Below, one piece after another: positions 33,565-42,226 of a stretch of DNA of 47,462 nt. The position numbers and the translations under genes were made by a program. This stretch comes from Aureimonas sp. Leaf427 (GTDB lineage Bacteria; Pseudomonadota; Alphaproteobacteria; Rhizobiales; Rhizobiaceae). The stretch's first letter is position 1, and each line of letters opens with the position of its first letter. The stretch is from assembly GCF_001425485.1 (NCBI RefSeq), contig NZ_LMQW01000014.1, positions 1-47,462 of the forward strand. Direction: 5' to 3'. The notes below the pieces were generated by a model. The model was given only the letters and a program-made list of their open reading frames with translations. It was not told the origin of the DNA and ran no database searches.

Positions 33565-33879
33565 TCAAAGTGCGACGGGCTGAAGCAGTTCGTTGGACGC
33601 GTAGCGTACGAGCGCCCCGTCCTTGTCGGTTTCCGCCCAAACTCGCTGCCATTCCTCATCCTGCAGGAACGCGCCCCATTTCTGCTCGCGCTCTGCAAGG
33701 CTTTCCCACTCGAGAAGGTAGATGAACTGGTCGTTCGCCTCGCCAACAATCACGGTCCAGGCTCCGATCGTTTTGATGCCGAGCCGTTCGTAGATGCGCG
33801 TGTTGTGTTCCTTGAAGCGTTTAACCACCAAACCGACCTTCTTGGGTGCTGCGTGATATACCCGTCGTTCGTGAATCAT
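33565..33879 (-). CDS. NIPSNAP family protein
   Basis: A 104-residue NIPSNAP protein starting MIHERRVYHAAPKKVGLVVKRF. The ferredoxin-like barrel motifs are visible: MIHERRVYH in the first strand, the IKTIGAWTVIVGEANDQFIYLLEWESLAEREQKWGAF core, and a C-terminal DEEWQRVWAETDKDGALVRYASNELLQP. The start at 33879 has GGAG 8 bases upstream. Such proteins are often found beside aromatic or amide catabolic enzymes and may bind or convert a small substrate; no defined reaction is known. It lies 80 bases after livM and 2 bases before the dehydroquinase-like gene. Confidence 0.9.
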   Translation of the reverse strand: MIHERRVYHAAPKKVGLVVKRFKEHNTRIYERLGIKTIGAWTVIVGEANDQFIYLLEWESLAEREQKWGAFLQDEEWQRVWAETDKDGALVRYASNELLQPVAL

Positions 33880-33959
33880 GATCGTGTCTCCGTTCTGGTT
33901 GGGGAAGTCGCGAGGCTCCCGGCGAAGGGTTCCGGTCCTCAGTTGAACTTGTCGGAATC

Positions 33960-35009
33960 TTACTGCGAGGGAGCTATGCGCGCCGCCGGAAGCGGATCCG
34001 TGCCTACGCGCCGCGGCCACTGGATCTCTTTCCCGCCCATGATCCCGTCTTTCCGGAAGACCAGGATCAGCAACATGCTGAGCGCCAGGATCATCTCCTG
34101 CGATCCGGGAGGGATGGCCACGTCGAACGAACCCAAGGAGAAGCCTGCTTCAGCCCGGCGGAAGATGTCGATCACGAAGCTGAGGAGTGTGACCCCGACC
34201 ACGGTGCCCGCGAGGCTTCGCATCCCGCCGACGACGATCATCGCCACGATGAGGAAGGTATGGCTCAGAAAGAAAGAACCGATCGAGACCGTGCCCGTGA
34301 AGTGGGCGAAGAGGACGCCGGCGAAGCCCGCTACGAAGCCCGACAAGGTGAAGGCGATCAAGCGGGGCCAGTAAAGCGAGATGCCGGCAGCCCGTGCGGC
34401 GACCTCGTCCTCGCGCGTCGCCCTCAGCATGAGTCCCCAGCGGGACGTCTGGAAAAGGAAGGCGACGACGATGGCCCCGATCGCGGCCAGAAGCGCGACG
34501 TACAGCGACACGTAGACGGGCAGGCCAACGATGGTCGAATTCCCCATCGTGACCGACACCCAGTTCGAATAGACCGTGTTCACGATGAACAGGAGCGCCA
34601 GGGTTGCGATTGATGCGCTGAGGCTGGCCAGACGCATGAGGACCAATCCGGAGATGAAGGCAACGCCGCCAGCGAGCGCGACCGAGGTTAGGCCCGCCGT
34701 CAGCAGCGAGTAGGTCTGCTCCTTCAAGAAGGGCGGCAGACCCGACATCGTGATCGGCTTCAGCATCGCGCAGCAGGTCTGCCAAGTGGTGGCATAGGCT
34801 GCGATGGCAACGAAGGACATGTGCCCGAACGAGACGATCCCGGAATTTCCGGCGAAGATGTACAGCCCGACCGCGAAGACGAGACGTATCAGAGCTTCGG
34901 TCGCGACCCGGGCGCTTCCCGCCATGCCGAGGATGTCGACTAGGTAGGTCAGGCCCGCCAGGGGCACGACTAGAGCCAGGACTGGAAAGAACTGCTTCAG
35001 GTAACGCAT
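33960..35009 (-). CDS. Branched-chain amino acid-type ABC transporter permease (LivM family)
   Basis: A 349-residue membrane protein with about ten hydrophobic segments. The LivM signs are GNSGIVSFGHMSFVAIAAYATTW near the second helix, the EAA-like loop RAAGISLYWPRLIAFTLSGFVAGFAGVLFAHFTG, and VGGMRSLAGTVVGV. It overlaps livH by one base. The N-terminus starts directly in a helix (MRYLKQFFPVLALVVPLAGLTYLVDILG). It forms the channel with LivH. Confidence 0.95.
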   Translation of the reverse strand: MRYLKQFFPVLALVVPLAGLTYLVDILGMAGSARVATEALIRLVFAVGLYIFAGNSGIVSFGHMSFVAIAAYATTWQTCCAMLKPITMSGLPPFLKEQTYSLLTAGLTSVALAGGVAFISGLVLMRLASLSASIATLALLFIVNTVYSNWVSVTMGNSTIVGLPVYVSLYVALLAAIGAIVVAFLFQTSRWGLMLRATREDEVAARAAGISLYWPRLIAFTLSGFVAGFAGVLFAHFTGTVSIGSFFLSHTFLIVAMIVVGGMRSLAGTVVGVTLLSFVIDIFRRAEAGFSLGSFDVAIPPGSQEMILALSMLLILVFRKDGIMGGKEIQWPRRVGTDPLPAARIAPSQ

Positions 35010-35923
35010 CAGACTCTTTCCTTCGCTCCGCCGGTGACGAACAGCCCCTGCGGGCGGACGAGCAATATGAGGATGACGATCGCGAAGACGACTGCGTCAC
35101 GAAAGGGGCGCGCCTCTTCCGGCAAGTAGGCCTGCAGGAGAACGCTGAGGATGCCGACGATGTAGCCGCCCAGAACGGCCCCCGGCAGCGAGCCGATACC
35201 GCCGATGACGGTGGCGAAGAACGCGTAGACGGTCGGCATGAGACCCATCCGGATGTCGAGGCTGCCGGTCTGGATGACAAAGAGCATCGAGATCGTGCCG
35301 GCGAGAATGCCGCTGATGGCGAAGGCGATCGCGATCACAAGGTTCGCAGGCACGCCCAGCAGCCTCGCCATCGAGAAGTTCTCCGAAGCGGCCCGGAGCT
35401 GGATTCCGAGCGAGGTCTTCTTCAGGAACAGCACCAGCGTGACGAGGAGCACTACGGCGACCGCCATCGTCAGCAGCTGGATGCCGGGAATCCTTAGTCC
35501 GAAGACCTGGACCGCGCCCGTCAGTCCCTCGCCGATGCTGATCGTCTTTGGACGCCCGCCATGCAGCATGAGGATGAGGCTTTGGAGGAAATAACTAACG
35601 GCGAACGACGAGATGAGGAGCGTCGTCGTGTCGGTGTTGCGGAGCGGGCGGAAGGCCAGCCGCTCGGTCAGCAGCGCCAGGACCATCACCGTCAATATGA
35701 CCGCGAAGATCATAGGTACCCAGTGCAGGGCGCCGAACATCAGGATGGGAACCGCCGAAGTCGAGGGCACGACGAGCGAATACGCGCCGATGGTGATGTA
35801 ATCGGCCTGCGCGAAGTTGATGAGCCGCATCACGCCGAAGACCAGACCGATGGCGAGGGCAACGAGCGCGTAGAGACTTCCCAACGCCACCGCGTCGATC
35901 GAAACCTGTGCAAAATACAGCAT
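35009..35923 (-). CDS. Branched-chain amino acid-type ABC transporter permease (LivH family)
   Basis: A 304-residue LivH permease with about eight membrane segments. Characteristic parts are GSLYALVALAIGLVFGVMRLINFAQADYITIGAYSLV, the EAA loop RAASENFSMARLLGVPANLVIAIAFAISGILAG, and ATVIGGIGSLPGAVLGGYIVGILSVLL. Its stop overlaps the livM start by one base. It begins 8 bases after the livG stop. Together with the ATPases and binding protein it makes a HAAT-family importer. Confidence 0.95.
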   Translation of the reverse strand: MLYFAQVSIDAVALGSLYALVALAIGLVFGVMRLINFAQADYITIGAYSLVVPSTSAVPILMFGALHWVPMIFAVILTVMVLALLTERLAFRPLRNTDTTTLLISSFAVSYFLQSLILMLHGGRPKTISIGEGLTGAVQVFGLRIPGIQLLTMAVAVVLLVTLVLFLKKTSLGIQLRAASENFSMARLLGVPANLVIAIAFAISGILAGTISMLFVIQTGSLDIRMGLMPTVYAFFATVIGGIGSLPGAVLGGYIVGILSVLLQAYLPEEARPFRDAVVFAIVILILLVRPQGLFVTGGAKERV

Positions 35924-35931
35924 GTTTGGCT

Positions 35932-36687
35932 CTACACCCTCGCGTTTGTCCGGGACGCGTCGTCCCCAAGATAGGCACGCAGCACGAGCGGATCCGTCTT
36001 GATTCGCTCAGGCGGTCCTTCTGCAAGGCTTCGACCCCCGTCCAGCACGTGCACCCTGTGGCAGACACCCATGATGACTTGCATGTTGTGCTCGATCAGC
36101 ATGACCCCGCATTCGATCTGCTTCGGAATGCGCACGATGACCTCCATGAGGTTCTCGCATTCCTGATCGTTCATCCCCGATGCCGGTTCGTCGAGAAGGA
36201 CGAAGGAGGGACGGAGGGCCAGAGCCCGCGCAATGCTGACGCGTCGCTCCGAACTGTAGGACAGAGACGTGCAGGACTGGTCGGCCTCTCGTTGCAAACC
36301 CATCCATTCCAAGATGTCCCGCGACTGTTCGATTGCCTGCTTCTTCGACAGCCCGATGCCGAGCCCGGCGACCGTCAGGTTCTCGATTACGGAAAGACCG
36401 CGAAAGAGGCGCGCAGCCTGAAAGCTCCGCGCGATCCCGGCCCTCGCCATGTCCGTGGCGCTAAGGGAGGATACGTTCCGCTCGTCGAGGAGGACAGCGC
36501 CCGGCTTCGTCTTCTGAAAGCCTGTCAGCACGTTGACCATGGTGGTTTTGCCGGCGCCGTTTGGGCCTATGAGGCCAAGTATGTCTCCCGTGCGAAGCGA
36601 AAGCTCGACCCCGCACAGGGCCTGAATTCCTCCGAATGAGACATGGACGTTCTTGGCCTCCAGGAGTTTCGCGTGAGATCTGGCCAT
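35932..36687 (-). CDS. Branched-chain amino acid-type ABC transporter ATP-binding protein (LivG family)
   Basis: A 251-residue ATPase. It has Walker A GPNGAGKTT (about 41-49), the FQAARLFRGLSVIENLTVA Q-loop region, Walker B FVLLDEPASGMNDQE, and HNMQVIMGVCHRVHVLDGGRSLAEG with the switch His. The ABC signature reads LSYSSERRVSIARAL instead of the family's usual LSYGEQRRLEIARAL. The Gly and Gln of the signature loop are changed to Ser and Arg, which is unusual. It heads the livG-H-M run, 278 bases after the binding-protein gene. Confidence 0.93.
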   Translation of the reverse strand: MARSHAKLLEAKNVHVSFGGIQALCGVELSLRTGDILGLIGPNGAGKTTMVNVLTGFQKTKPGAVLLDERNVSSLSATDMARAGIARSFQAARLFRGLSVIENLTVAGLGIGLSKKQAIEQSRDILEWMGLQREADQSCTSLSYSSERRVSIARALALRPSFVLLDEPASGMNDQECENLMEVIVRIPKQIECGVMLIEHNMQVIMGVCHRVHVLDGGRSLAEGPPERIKTDPLVLRAYLGDDASRTNARV

Positions 36688-36965
36688 CGAGATCGCTCTC
36701 CCAAGTATCGTTCAGCATACGGAGTCGAAATGCCCTTGCCGTGCGGGCGGTACGGTTCAAGCCGTCGCACGGTGCGAGCGGCGCCAGAAGCCTTCGGGGC
36801 CGGGCTGCATCCGACCGGGCGACCTGCGGATCGGCATGGGGCCGTGGCCTCTTTTTCGGGATGGGCCAGCGGCAGTCGCGGTTAAGAGTCAGGCCTTTAC
36901 CGAGGTGAGTAGGCGAGGGCGGATCCGCTTGGTTGCGGGGGTGCGGATCCGCCGTCTCAGCTCGG

Positions 36966-38174
36966 CTATTGGCCGCTTCGTAGAAGCAGGTTCAGGTCCG
37001 GAACGAACTCGTTCTGAAAGACGCCTTGGGGTCTGAAGGAACCGTCCTCGACCTTCATGATGAGCTGCGGACGCGAGACCTGGATGTGGGTTTGGTCGTT
37101 GTAGGTCGTCGGCCCGCAGGTCAGCGGCTCGTCTTTGAACTGGTTCATGACTGCGACGACGGCTTCCGTCTCCACGGATTTCGCTCGTTCTGCAGCGCGG
37201 GTCCATTGCTCGATCGTGCAGAACCCTAGTACGGAAAACTCCGTCGTGGGAAGCTTTTCCCAACGCGCTTTGTATGCCGCAAGGAAGTCGTTGATCTCCT
37301 TGCGCGGATCGGGTTGCGTGATGGACATCAAGGTCGGCACGTAGAAGTCCTTGAGCCCAGGCACGCCGCCCAACCAGTAGTCTCCGCTCATGCCGGTATC
37401 GGCCAAGATTGGCATGTCGACCTGGGCGGCGCGAAGCTGCCGCACTGCGATCGGGCCCTCGGGCAGGGAACTGCACATGAAGATGAAGTCCGGCTTCTGC
37501 GCCAAACCCTTGATGCCGGTAATCTGGACCGCGATCGAGGGGTCCTTGCCCTGGAACGTGTCGCGTCCGAGAAGGGTGCCTCCGGCATTCTTCCAAGCTG
37601 CGGCGAAGCCGGCGCAGGAAGACTTCGTCGCCTCCATGGTCACGTCTTCAAGCATGAAGGCGTTTTTGAAGCCGAGTTCCTTGAAGGCGTATTCCGCCAT
37701 GACGATGCCGGCGGCCTGCCCCGCCGTATGGGCCGAAAAGACGTAAGGCCCGACACCTTGGACGCCCATCTTCGGATCGCTCGCACCGAAGGAGATCGCA
37801 GTCGTCTGGGCGTTCTGGGCGACGAACGCCGCAGGTGACCCGGTGTCGTAGTCGCCCGATACGATCATGAGGTCTGCTCCCCAGTCGACAAGACCAGAGG
37901 CCGAGTTGACCGCCAAGGTTGGGTCAGTCTTCGTGTCGATCACCTGATATTCGATCTGGCGACCGAGTAAGCCTCCTGCCTTGTTGATTTCTTCAATCTT
38001 CAGGCGGGCGGCGTTGTAGGGCTCCTCGTCGTAGGCAGCCATCCAGCCCGATAGTGCGATCGCAAAACCCACCTTGATGGGCTCGGCTTCCTGGGCAGCC
38101 GATAAGCCGGCCGTCATCGCGACGGCCGCCATTCCAACGCCTGCCAGAAGCGCATTCTTCCAAGACCAACGCAT
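36966..38174 (-). CDS. Branched-chain amino acid-type ABC transporter substrate-binding protein (LivK family)
   Basis: A 402-residue periplasmic binding protein with a signal peptide of about 26 residues (MRWSWKNALLAGVGMAAVAMTAGLSA, then AQEAEPIKVGF). The Peripla_BP_6 pattern is present: IKVGFAIALSGWMAAYDEEPYNAARLKIEEINKAGGLLGRQIEYQVIDTKTDP, NAQTTAISFGASDP and, in the second lobe, MVEATKSS-like and GLAQKPDFIFMCSSLPEGPIAVRQLRAAQVD. HAAT binding proteins of this type take amino acids, short amides or aromatic acids. The ligand is unknown. It is the first gene of the right-hand leftward set and has its own 277-base gap before livG. Confidence 0.95.
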   Translation of the reverse strand: MRWSWKNALLAGVGMAAVAMTAGLSAAQEAEPIKVGFAIALSGWMAAYDEEPYNAARLKIEEINKAGGLLGRQIEYQVIDTKTDPTLAVNSASGLVDWGADLMIVSGDYDTGSPAAFVAQNAQTTAISFGASDPKMGVQGVGPYVFSAHTAGQAAGIVMAEYAFKELGFKNAFMLEDVTMEATKSSCAGFAAAWKNAGGTLLGRDTFQGKDPSIAVQITGIKGLAQKPDFIFMCSSLPEGPIAVRQLRAAQVDMPILADTGMSGDYWLGGVPGLKDFYVPTLMSITQPDPRKEINDFLAAYKARWEKLPTTEFSVLGFCTIEQWTRAAERAKSVETEAVVAVMNQFKDEPLTCGPTTYNDQTHIQVSRPQLIMKVEDGSFRPQGVFQNEFVPDLNLLLRSGQ

Positions 38175-38943
38175 TCGTAGTTCCTCCCTTTTTCAACCTC
38201 GTGTGTCCTGACGGACCGACCTCAACAATGGCTGTGTTTCAGTGTCCCACCCCGGGTGGCTGAGCCGCGACTACATCACGCCGCATGCCGGACGTTTAAG
38301 CGGACCGCTGGCGCAAGGAGTGAGAATGCCACGAACCTTGACCCTCGGTGTGCAACCGAGACGACCGCCACGTGGACGCCTCACGGTGGCCGGAAACCAT
38401 CAAAACTGGATCCTCATCCGCTGTCCAAACCTCTCCCGTAGACCGCGGAACCCTCTGAGTTCGAGGATCATAGCGTCAAAAGGCGGAGGCAAGAGGTCCT
38501 GATTGGAAGGAAACGATGGTACCACTCTCCCCAAAGGCCTCGTTGGAAACCTGCCAGCTGCCGTAGAGACGACAAACTGCTGAGAATGCGACATCCGCCG
38601 AATTTTGGCGCTCGGTATCGCGGACGCAGATGTCCGGAGAGCATACGGCGGGCTGACGATGCAGGACCGCCCAAACGATTCGAACAGTGCTGGCGGCTTT
38701 GATCGACTACCTACTGCCGAAAGGCTCAGGCTGCTAATGCACCGATTTGGTGTAAAGCGCGTTGAGTGATGGACCAAATTTTTAGGGACAGCTTACCCTA
38801 CAGACCTGCAGGCCATGACCACGAACGGTAAATGGCCTCAGATTCTGAGGAGCCGCTACCGAGGTCTCGCAAAGCATCTGAAGGGCTTGGGTGTTCAGTG
38901 CAAAGGATGTGTAAGCTCAAGCCTCATCAATCGGAGCCGCCGA
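38175..38943. other. Non-coding gap between livK and a GST gene
   Basis: About 770 bases upstream of two divergently read genes. The frames present (for example minus 38400-38777) are Arg/Ser/Pro-rich with no recognisable product. I see no RNA gene. It must hold the promoters of livK and the GST gene, but I cannot place them. Confidence 0.45.
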
Positions 38944-39612
38944 ATGCGTCCCGTCATCACCGCCTTCGAAGCATCTCCAGATAGGGGAGAGGGGCTTGCA
39001 CGTGACATGCGGGTTCGCTGGGCTCTAGAAGAGGTCGCAGCGGCCTACGACGTCCGCCTCGTGTCGTTCGAGGAGATGAAGGAGCCTGCCTACAAACGGC
39101 TTCACCCATTCGGCCAGATCCCGACCTACCAGGATGGGGACCTCGAACTGTTCGAGTCCGGTGCGATCGTCCTTCACATCGCCCAGCAACATTCCGGGCT
39201 CCTCCCGAAGGATGGGCAAGGCCGGGCTAGCGCTCTTGCTTGGCTGTTCGCGGCTTTGAACACCGTGGAGCCGCCGATCCTCGAGAGGGAACAGGCTCGC
39301 TTCTACGAACGCGACAAGCTCTGGTACGATGATCGTATTCCCCTCCTGGATGATCGCATCAGGGCTCGGTTGAACGATCTCTCGAGATGGCTCGGGGAAG
39401 ACGAGTGGCTGGGCGATACGTTCAGCGTCGGCGACCTGATGATGGTCACGGTGCTCAGACGATTGGCAGGAGCGGGTGTCTTGGAGGACTTTCCAAACCT
39501 TATCGCCTACGTCGCCCGCGGCGTCGCACGGCCCGCCTACAAGCGAGCGTTTGCGGATCAATTGGCTGTGTTCAACGGAGCTGGACCAACAAGACACAAC
39601 ACGGCGCGGTAA
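38944..39612 (+). CDS. Glutathione S-transferase family protein
   Basis: A 222-residue GST starting MRPVITAFEASPDRGEGLARD. The thioredoxin-like domain (1-80) shows RVRWALEEVAAAYDVRLVSFEEM, HPFGQIPTYQDGDLELFESGAIVLHIA with the cis-Pro and the ES pair that holds the glutathione gamma-glutamyl group. A helical C-terminal domain follows (WLGEDEWLGDTFSVGDLMMVTVLRRLAG, the GST N-capping box). GGAG lies 11 bases before the ATG. It is clearly related to the second GST at 43795-44490. A detoxification role by conjugation is likely; the substrate is unknown. Confidence 0.93.
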   Translation: MRPVITAFEASPDRGEGLARDMRVRWALEEVAAAYDVRLVSFEEMKEPAYKRLHPFGQIPTYQDGDLELFESGAIVLHIAQQHSGLLPKDGQGRASALAWLFAALNTVEPPILEREQARFYERDKLWYDDRIPLLDDRIRARLNDLSRWLGEDEWLGDTFSVGDLMMVTVLRRLAGAGVLEDFPNLIAYVARGVARPAYKRAFADQLAVFNGAGPTRHNTAR

Positions 39613-39839
39613 GCGCAGAGGTCGTCCACCAAACGCTTCTCGGTTGCCAAGATCGTCGTCCTCTCGGCATGGCCGATCATCTGGATCATGTAGCTCTGCT
39701 CGGCGTTTCCCTGCCGATCGATGAAGGGGTGCGCAAGACTGTGGGGATCCTTCAGATCGGGCAGGGCGCCGATGTCTTGGTTAGTGACGCCGGGTGCACA
39801 GAACATGAGATAAGGCACCGCCGTCGTTGGCACGACCAT
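39558..39839 (-). CDS. Hypothetical protein (93 aa)
   Basis: A minus-strand frame starting MVVPTTAVPYLMFCAPGVTN. It has the composition of a real protein (DIGALPDLKDPHSLAHPFIDRQGN, then AEQSYMIQMIGHAERTTILATEKRLVDDLC) and strongly GC-rich third codon positions. Its last 55 bases overlap the 3' end of the convergent GST gene, which argues that the end is not original. GGAG just precedes the start. I do not recognise the family; it may be an intact small gene or a truncated one. Confidence 0.35.
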   Translation of the reverse strand: MVVPTTAVPYLMFCAPGVTNQDIGALPDLKDPHSLAHPFIDRQGNAEQSYMIQMIGHAERTTILATEKRLVDDLCAYRAVLCLVGPAPLNTAN

Positions 39840-39939
39840 CTCCGGCGGACCGCAAATGTCGGCCTTGGAACAACGTTATGCATCCTCTCGGTGTTTTGCG
39901 GCTAAACTTCTCGTAAGTGCAGCCCGCAAAGGCTCAATG

Positions 39940-41127
39940 TCATCCGAGCTTCGGCAGCAGGATCGTGGTGAGACCGAGAAGCGGCAAGTACGATACGGCG
40001 CTGTAGACGAACTCGATACCCCTCGTATCGGCAAGTCCGCCGAGAAGGGCAGCGCCGAGCCCGCCCGCGCCGAAGGCGAACCCGAAGAAGATGCCGGCCA
40101 CGAGGCCGACGCGTCCCGGCAGCAATTCCTGCGCGAAGACCACGATCGCGGGGAACGCCGAGGCGAGAATCATGCCGATGACGACGCTGAGGACGCCGGT
40201 GAAGAAGAGATCGGCATAGGGAAGCATAAGCCCGAAGGGGATGACGCCGAGGATCGAGAACCAGATCACGAAGCGCGCGCCGAACCTGTCCCCGATCGGC
40301 CCGCCCGCGAAGGTGCCGACCGCGGCGGCCCCGAGGAACAGGAACAGCATGAGCTGCGCTTCGCGAACCGTCAGCTGGAACTTCTCGATGACGAAGAAGG
40401 TGAAGTAGCTGGAGATGCTGGCCATGTAGACGTTCTTGGTGGCGGTCAGAAGGACGAGGATGCCGAGGGCGAAGAGAACCTCCCCTCGCGGCAGCGGAAG
40501 GCTGCGGCTTGCGGGCGCGCGGGTCGCGTGGAGCCGGCGCTGCCCGGCATACCAGCGGCTGGCCCAGCTGAGGATCACGATCCCGAGCATCGCGATGGAA
40601 GCGAACCAAGCGATACTGCCTTGTCCAAACGGCAGGACGATGAAGGCCGCGAGAAGCGGACCGATCGCCGTTCCCGCGTTGCCTCCCAACTGAAAGAGCG
40701 ATTGGGCGAAACCGTGCCGGCCGCCGGATGCGGAACGAGCAATCCGCGACGACTCCGGATGGAAGACAGCCGAACCGAAGCCAACAAGGCTCGCCGCCAC
40801 GAGGAGCAGCTCGAAACTGTCGGCCTGCGCCAGAAGGATGAGCCCGAACATCGTGCTCAGCATGCCGACGGGAAGCGAGTAGGTGAGGGGCCAGCGGTCC
40901 GTGACGATGCCGACGGCCGGCTGGAGAAGCGAAGCCGTGACCTGGAAGGTCATCGTCAGGAGACCGATCTGAACGAAGTCCAGATCGTAGTTTTGCTTTA
41001 GGAGCGGATAAAGCGACGCCAGCAGCGACTGCATGATGTCGTTCAGCATGTGGCAGACGCTGACGGCCACGAGAACGGAGAGCGTCACCTTTTCGAACCG
41101 CGGTGTGGCGGAGGCGGCCATGGACAT
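39940..41127 (-). CDS. MFS transporter, fosmidomycin-resistance (Fsr) type
   Basis: A 395-residue major facilitator with twelve predicted membrane helices. The Fsr-type opening is plain: VSVCHMLNDIMQSLLASLYPLLKQNYDLDFVQIGLLTMTFQVTASLLQPAVGIVTDRWP. The next diagnostic block is GFGSAVFHPESSRIARSASGGRHGFAQSLFQLGGNAGTAIGPLLAAFIV, where the His-Pro-Glu motif is typical. In E. coli Fsr exports fosmidomycin; in other bacteria relatives export diverse drugs. The central loop is short and charged. No regulator is directly attached. Confidence 0.93.
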   Translation of the reverse strand: MSMAASATPRFEKVTLSVLVAVSVCHMLNDIMQSLLASLYPLLKQNYDLDFVQIGLLTMTFQVTASLLQPAVGIVTDRWPLTYSLPVGMLSTMFGLILLAQADSFELLLVAASLVGFGSAVFHPESSRIARSASGGRHGFAQSLFQLGGNAGTAIGPLLAAFIVLPFGQGSIAWFASIAMLGIVILSWASRWYAGQRRLHATRAPASRSLPLPRGEVLFALGILVLLTATKNVYMASISSYFTFFVIEKFQLTVREAQLMLFLFLGAAAVGTFAGGPIGDRFGARFVIWFSILGVIPFGLMLPYADLFFTGVLSVVIGMILASAFPAIVVFAQELLPGRVGLVAGIFFGFAFGAGGLGAALLGGLADTRGIEFVYSAVSYLPLLGLTTILLPKLG

Positions 41128-41274
41128 GAAAAGAGCTCCCTCGTTGCCTCGCCTGCATTGTCAGGCAGGCTGAACGTCCGCCTGATAGACCTGCCGAAGC
41201 CGGCATTCAACGACGGTTGTGGAGCGGGCGACGGGTCTGTCGGCGCATCCAGAGGCTTTAATGCTCACGGACAC

Positions 41275-41589
41275 TCACGTGCCGTTATAACGCCTTCCAT
41301 CGACCATGACCGCTTTTTGCCACTTGCTGGGCGCCTTGTCCGTTCGATGAATGCAGCCCGGCCAGCAGCAAGGCCGCCTTTTCCCCTCCGATAGTTCCTC
41401 CAGGGCCCGCTCGATGCGCCGCTGTCTTGTCGCTGGCTGCTTCGCGTCTTCGATCCAGCAGATGAACTCGTTTCGGCCAAGTGGCGTCAGCCCCTCCCAG
41501 AGCGGGTATGCGATCGGGTCGGATCGCAGGGCAATCTGAAGATCCTGCCCCGCTTCATGGACGGTGCCATGCGGGAATATGGTTTCCAA
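41275..41589 (-). CDS. YdeI/OmpD-associated family-like protein
   Basis: A 104-residue protein beginning METIFPHGTVHEAGQDLQIAL. The C-terminal pattern WEGLTPLGRNEFICWIEDAKQPATRQRRIERALEELSEGKRRPCCWPGCIHR resembles the C-terminal YdeI/OmpD-associated (DUF1905/bacteriocin-protection) module, where PLARNEWICWVEDAKRPETRARRI is usual. The N-terminal part of the longer family is absent, so it is a short form. The function is unknown; it stands among stress and resistance genes. Confidence 0.75.
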   Translation of the reverse strand: METIFPHGTVHEAGQDLQIALRSDPIAYPLWEGLTPLGRNEFICWIEDAKQPATRQRRIERALEELSEGKRRPCCWPGCIHRTDKAPSKWQKAVMVDGRRYNGT

Positions 41590-41639
41590 TGAAGCCTCCA
41601 GAGATCACTTCGCGCCGGTCGTTCTGCCTTGTACCCGCG

Positions 41640-42143
41640 TTATTCGGTTTCGACAGAAAGAAGACCGTCGAGCTGCTCCAGTTGCTCCGGCAGTGCGGCC
41701 GCCCCGCCCCGTAGGGCCTCCTCGATCTCCTCTTCCGATGGATACAATTCGTGGAAGGTCAGCAGCGTCCTTCCGTCCGTAACTCCGAACGTCACGGTCG
41801 TGACCGCGCCCTCTTCGCCCTCGTCGTTCGTCCAGACGATACGTTCGTTCGGCACCACCTCGAGGTACCGGCCGAAGAATGCCATGGTGCCCGAGCCGGC
41901 GGTGCCGAACTCCAGCCGATACTGACCACCTGTACGGACGTCCATCTCACAAGACACGAGCACAACCCCGGATGCCGAAGCTGGTACCCACCACTGCCGA
42001 AAGGACGCGGGCTGGCTCCATGCTTCGTAAACAGCGCTGGGCGGGGCATGGAAAGTCCGCGTGATGACGAGTTCACGCAGTCCTTTGCGTTCGACCGGCG
42101 AACGGTTTCCATGACTGTCGGTTCGGTTGCCCTTCTGATCCAT
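41640..42143 (-). CDS. SRPBCC/AHSA1 family protein
   Basis: A 167-residue protein of the SRPBCC (START-like) superfamily, AHSA1 type. It has LVITRTFHAPPSAVYEAWSQPASFRQWWVP, CEMDVRTGGQYRLEF, the FFGRYLEVVPNERIVWTNDEGEEGAVTTVTFGVTDGRTLLTFHELYPS strand set, and a C-terminal helix. These proteins form a hydrophobic cavity and may bind small ligands. It stands 84 bases before the VOC gene in the same direction and shares the context of other small stress-type proteins. Confidence 0.9.
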   Translation of the reverse strand: MDQKGNRTDSHGNRSPVERKGLRELVITRTFHAPPSAVYEAWSQPASFRQWWVPASASGVVLVSCEMDVRTGGQYRLEFGTAGSGTMAFFGRYLEVVPNERIVWTNDEGEEGAVTTVTFGVTDGRTLLTFHELYPSEEEIEEALRGGAAALPEQLEQLDGLLSVETE

Positions 42144-42226
42144 CCCGTTTCTTCCTGGTCTTTTCCCTATTCGGCGTTTTTCGATCGTCGCGTCAGTTCG
42201 TTTCCAACGGGATGCAGGGTCGATGC

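Noticed and set aside
38400-38777. 125-codon minus-strand frame in the gap before the GST gene
   Set aside because: Composition is Ser/Arg/Pro-rich, and no family, start signal or gene context supports it.
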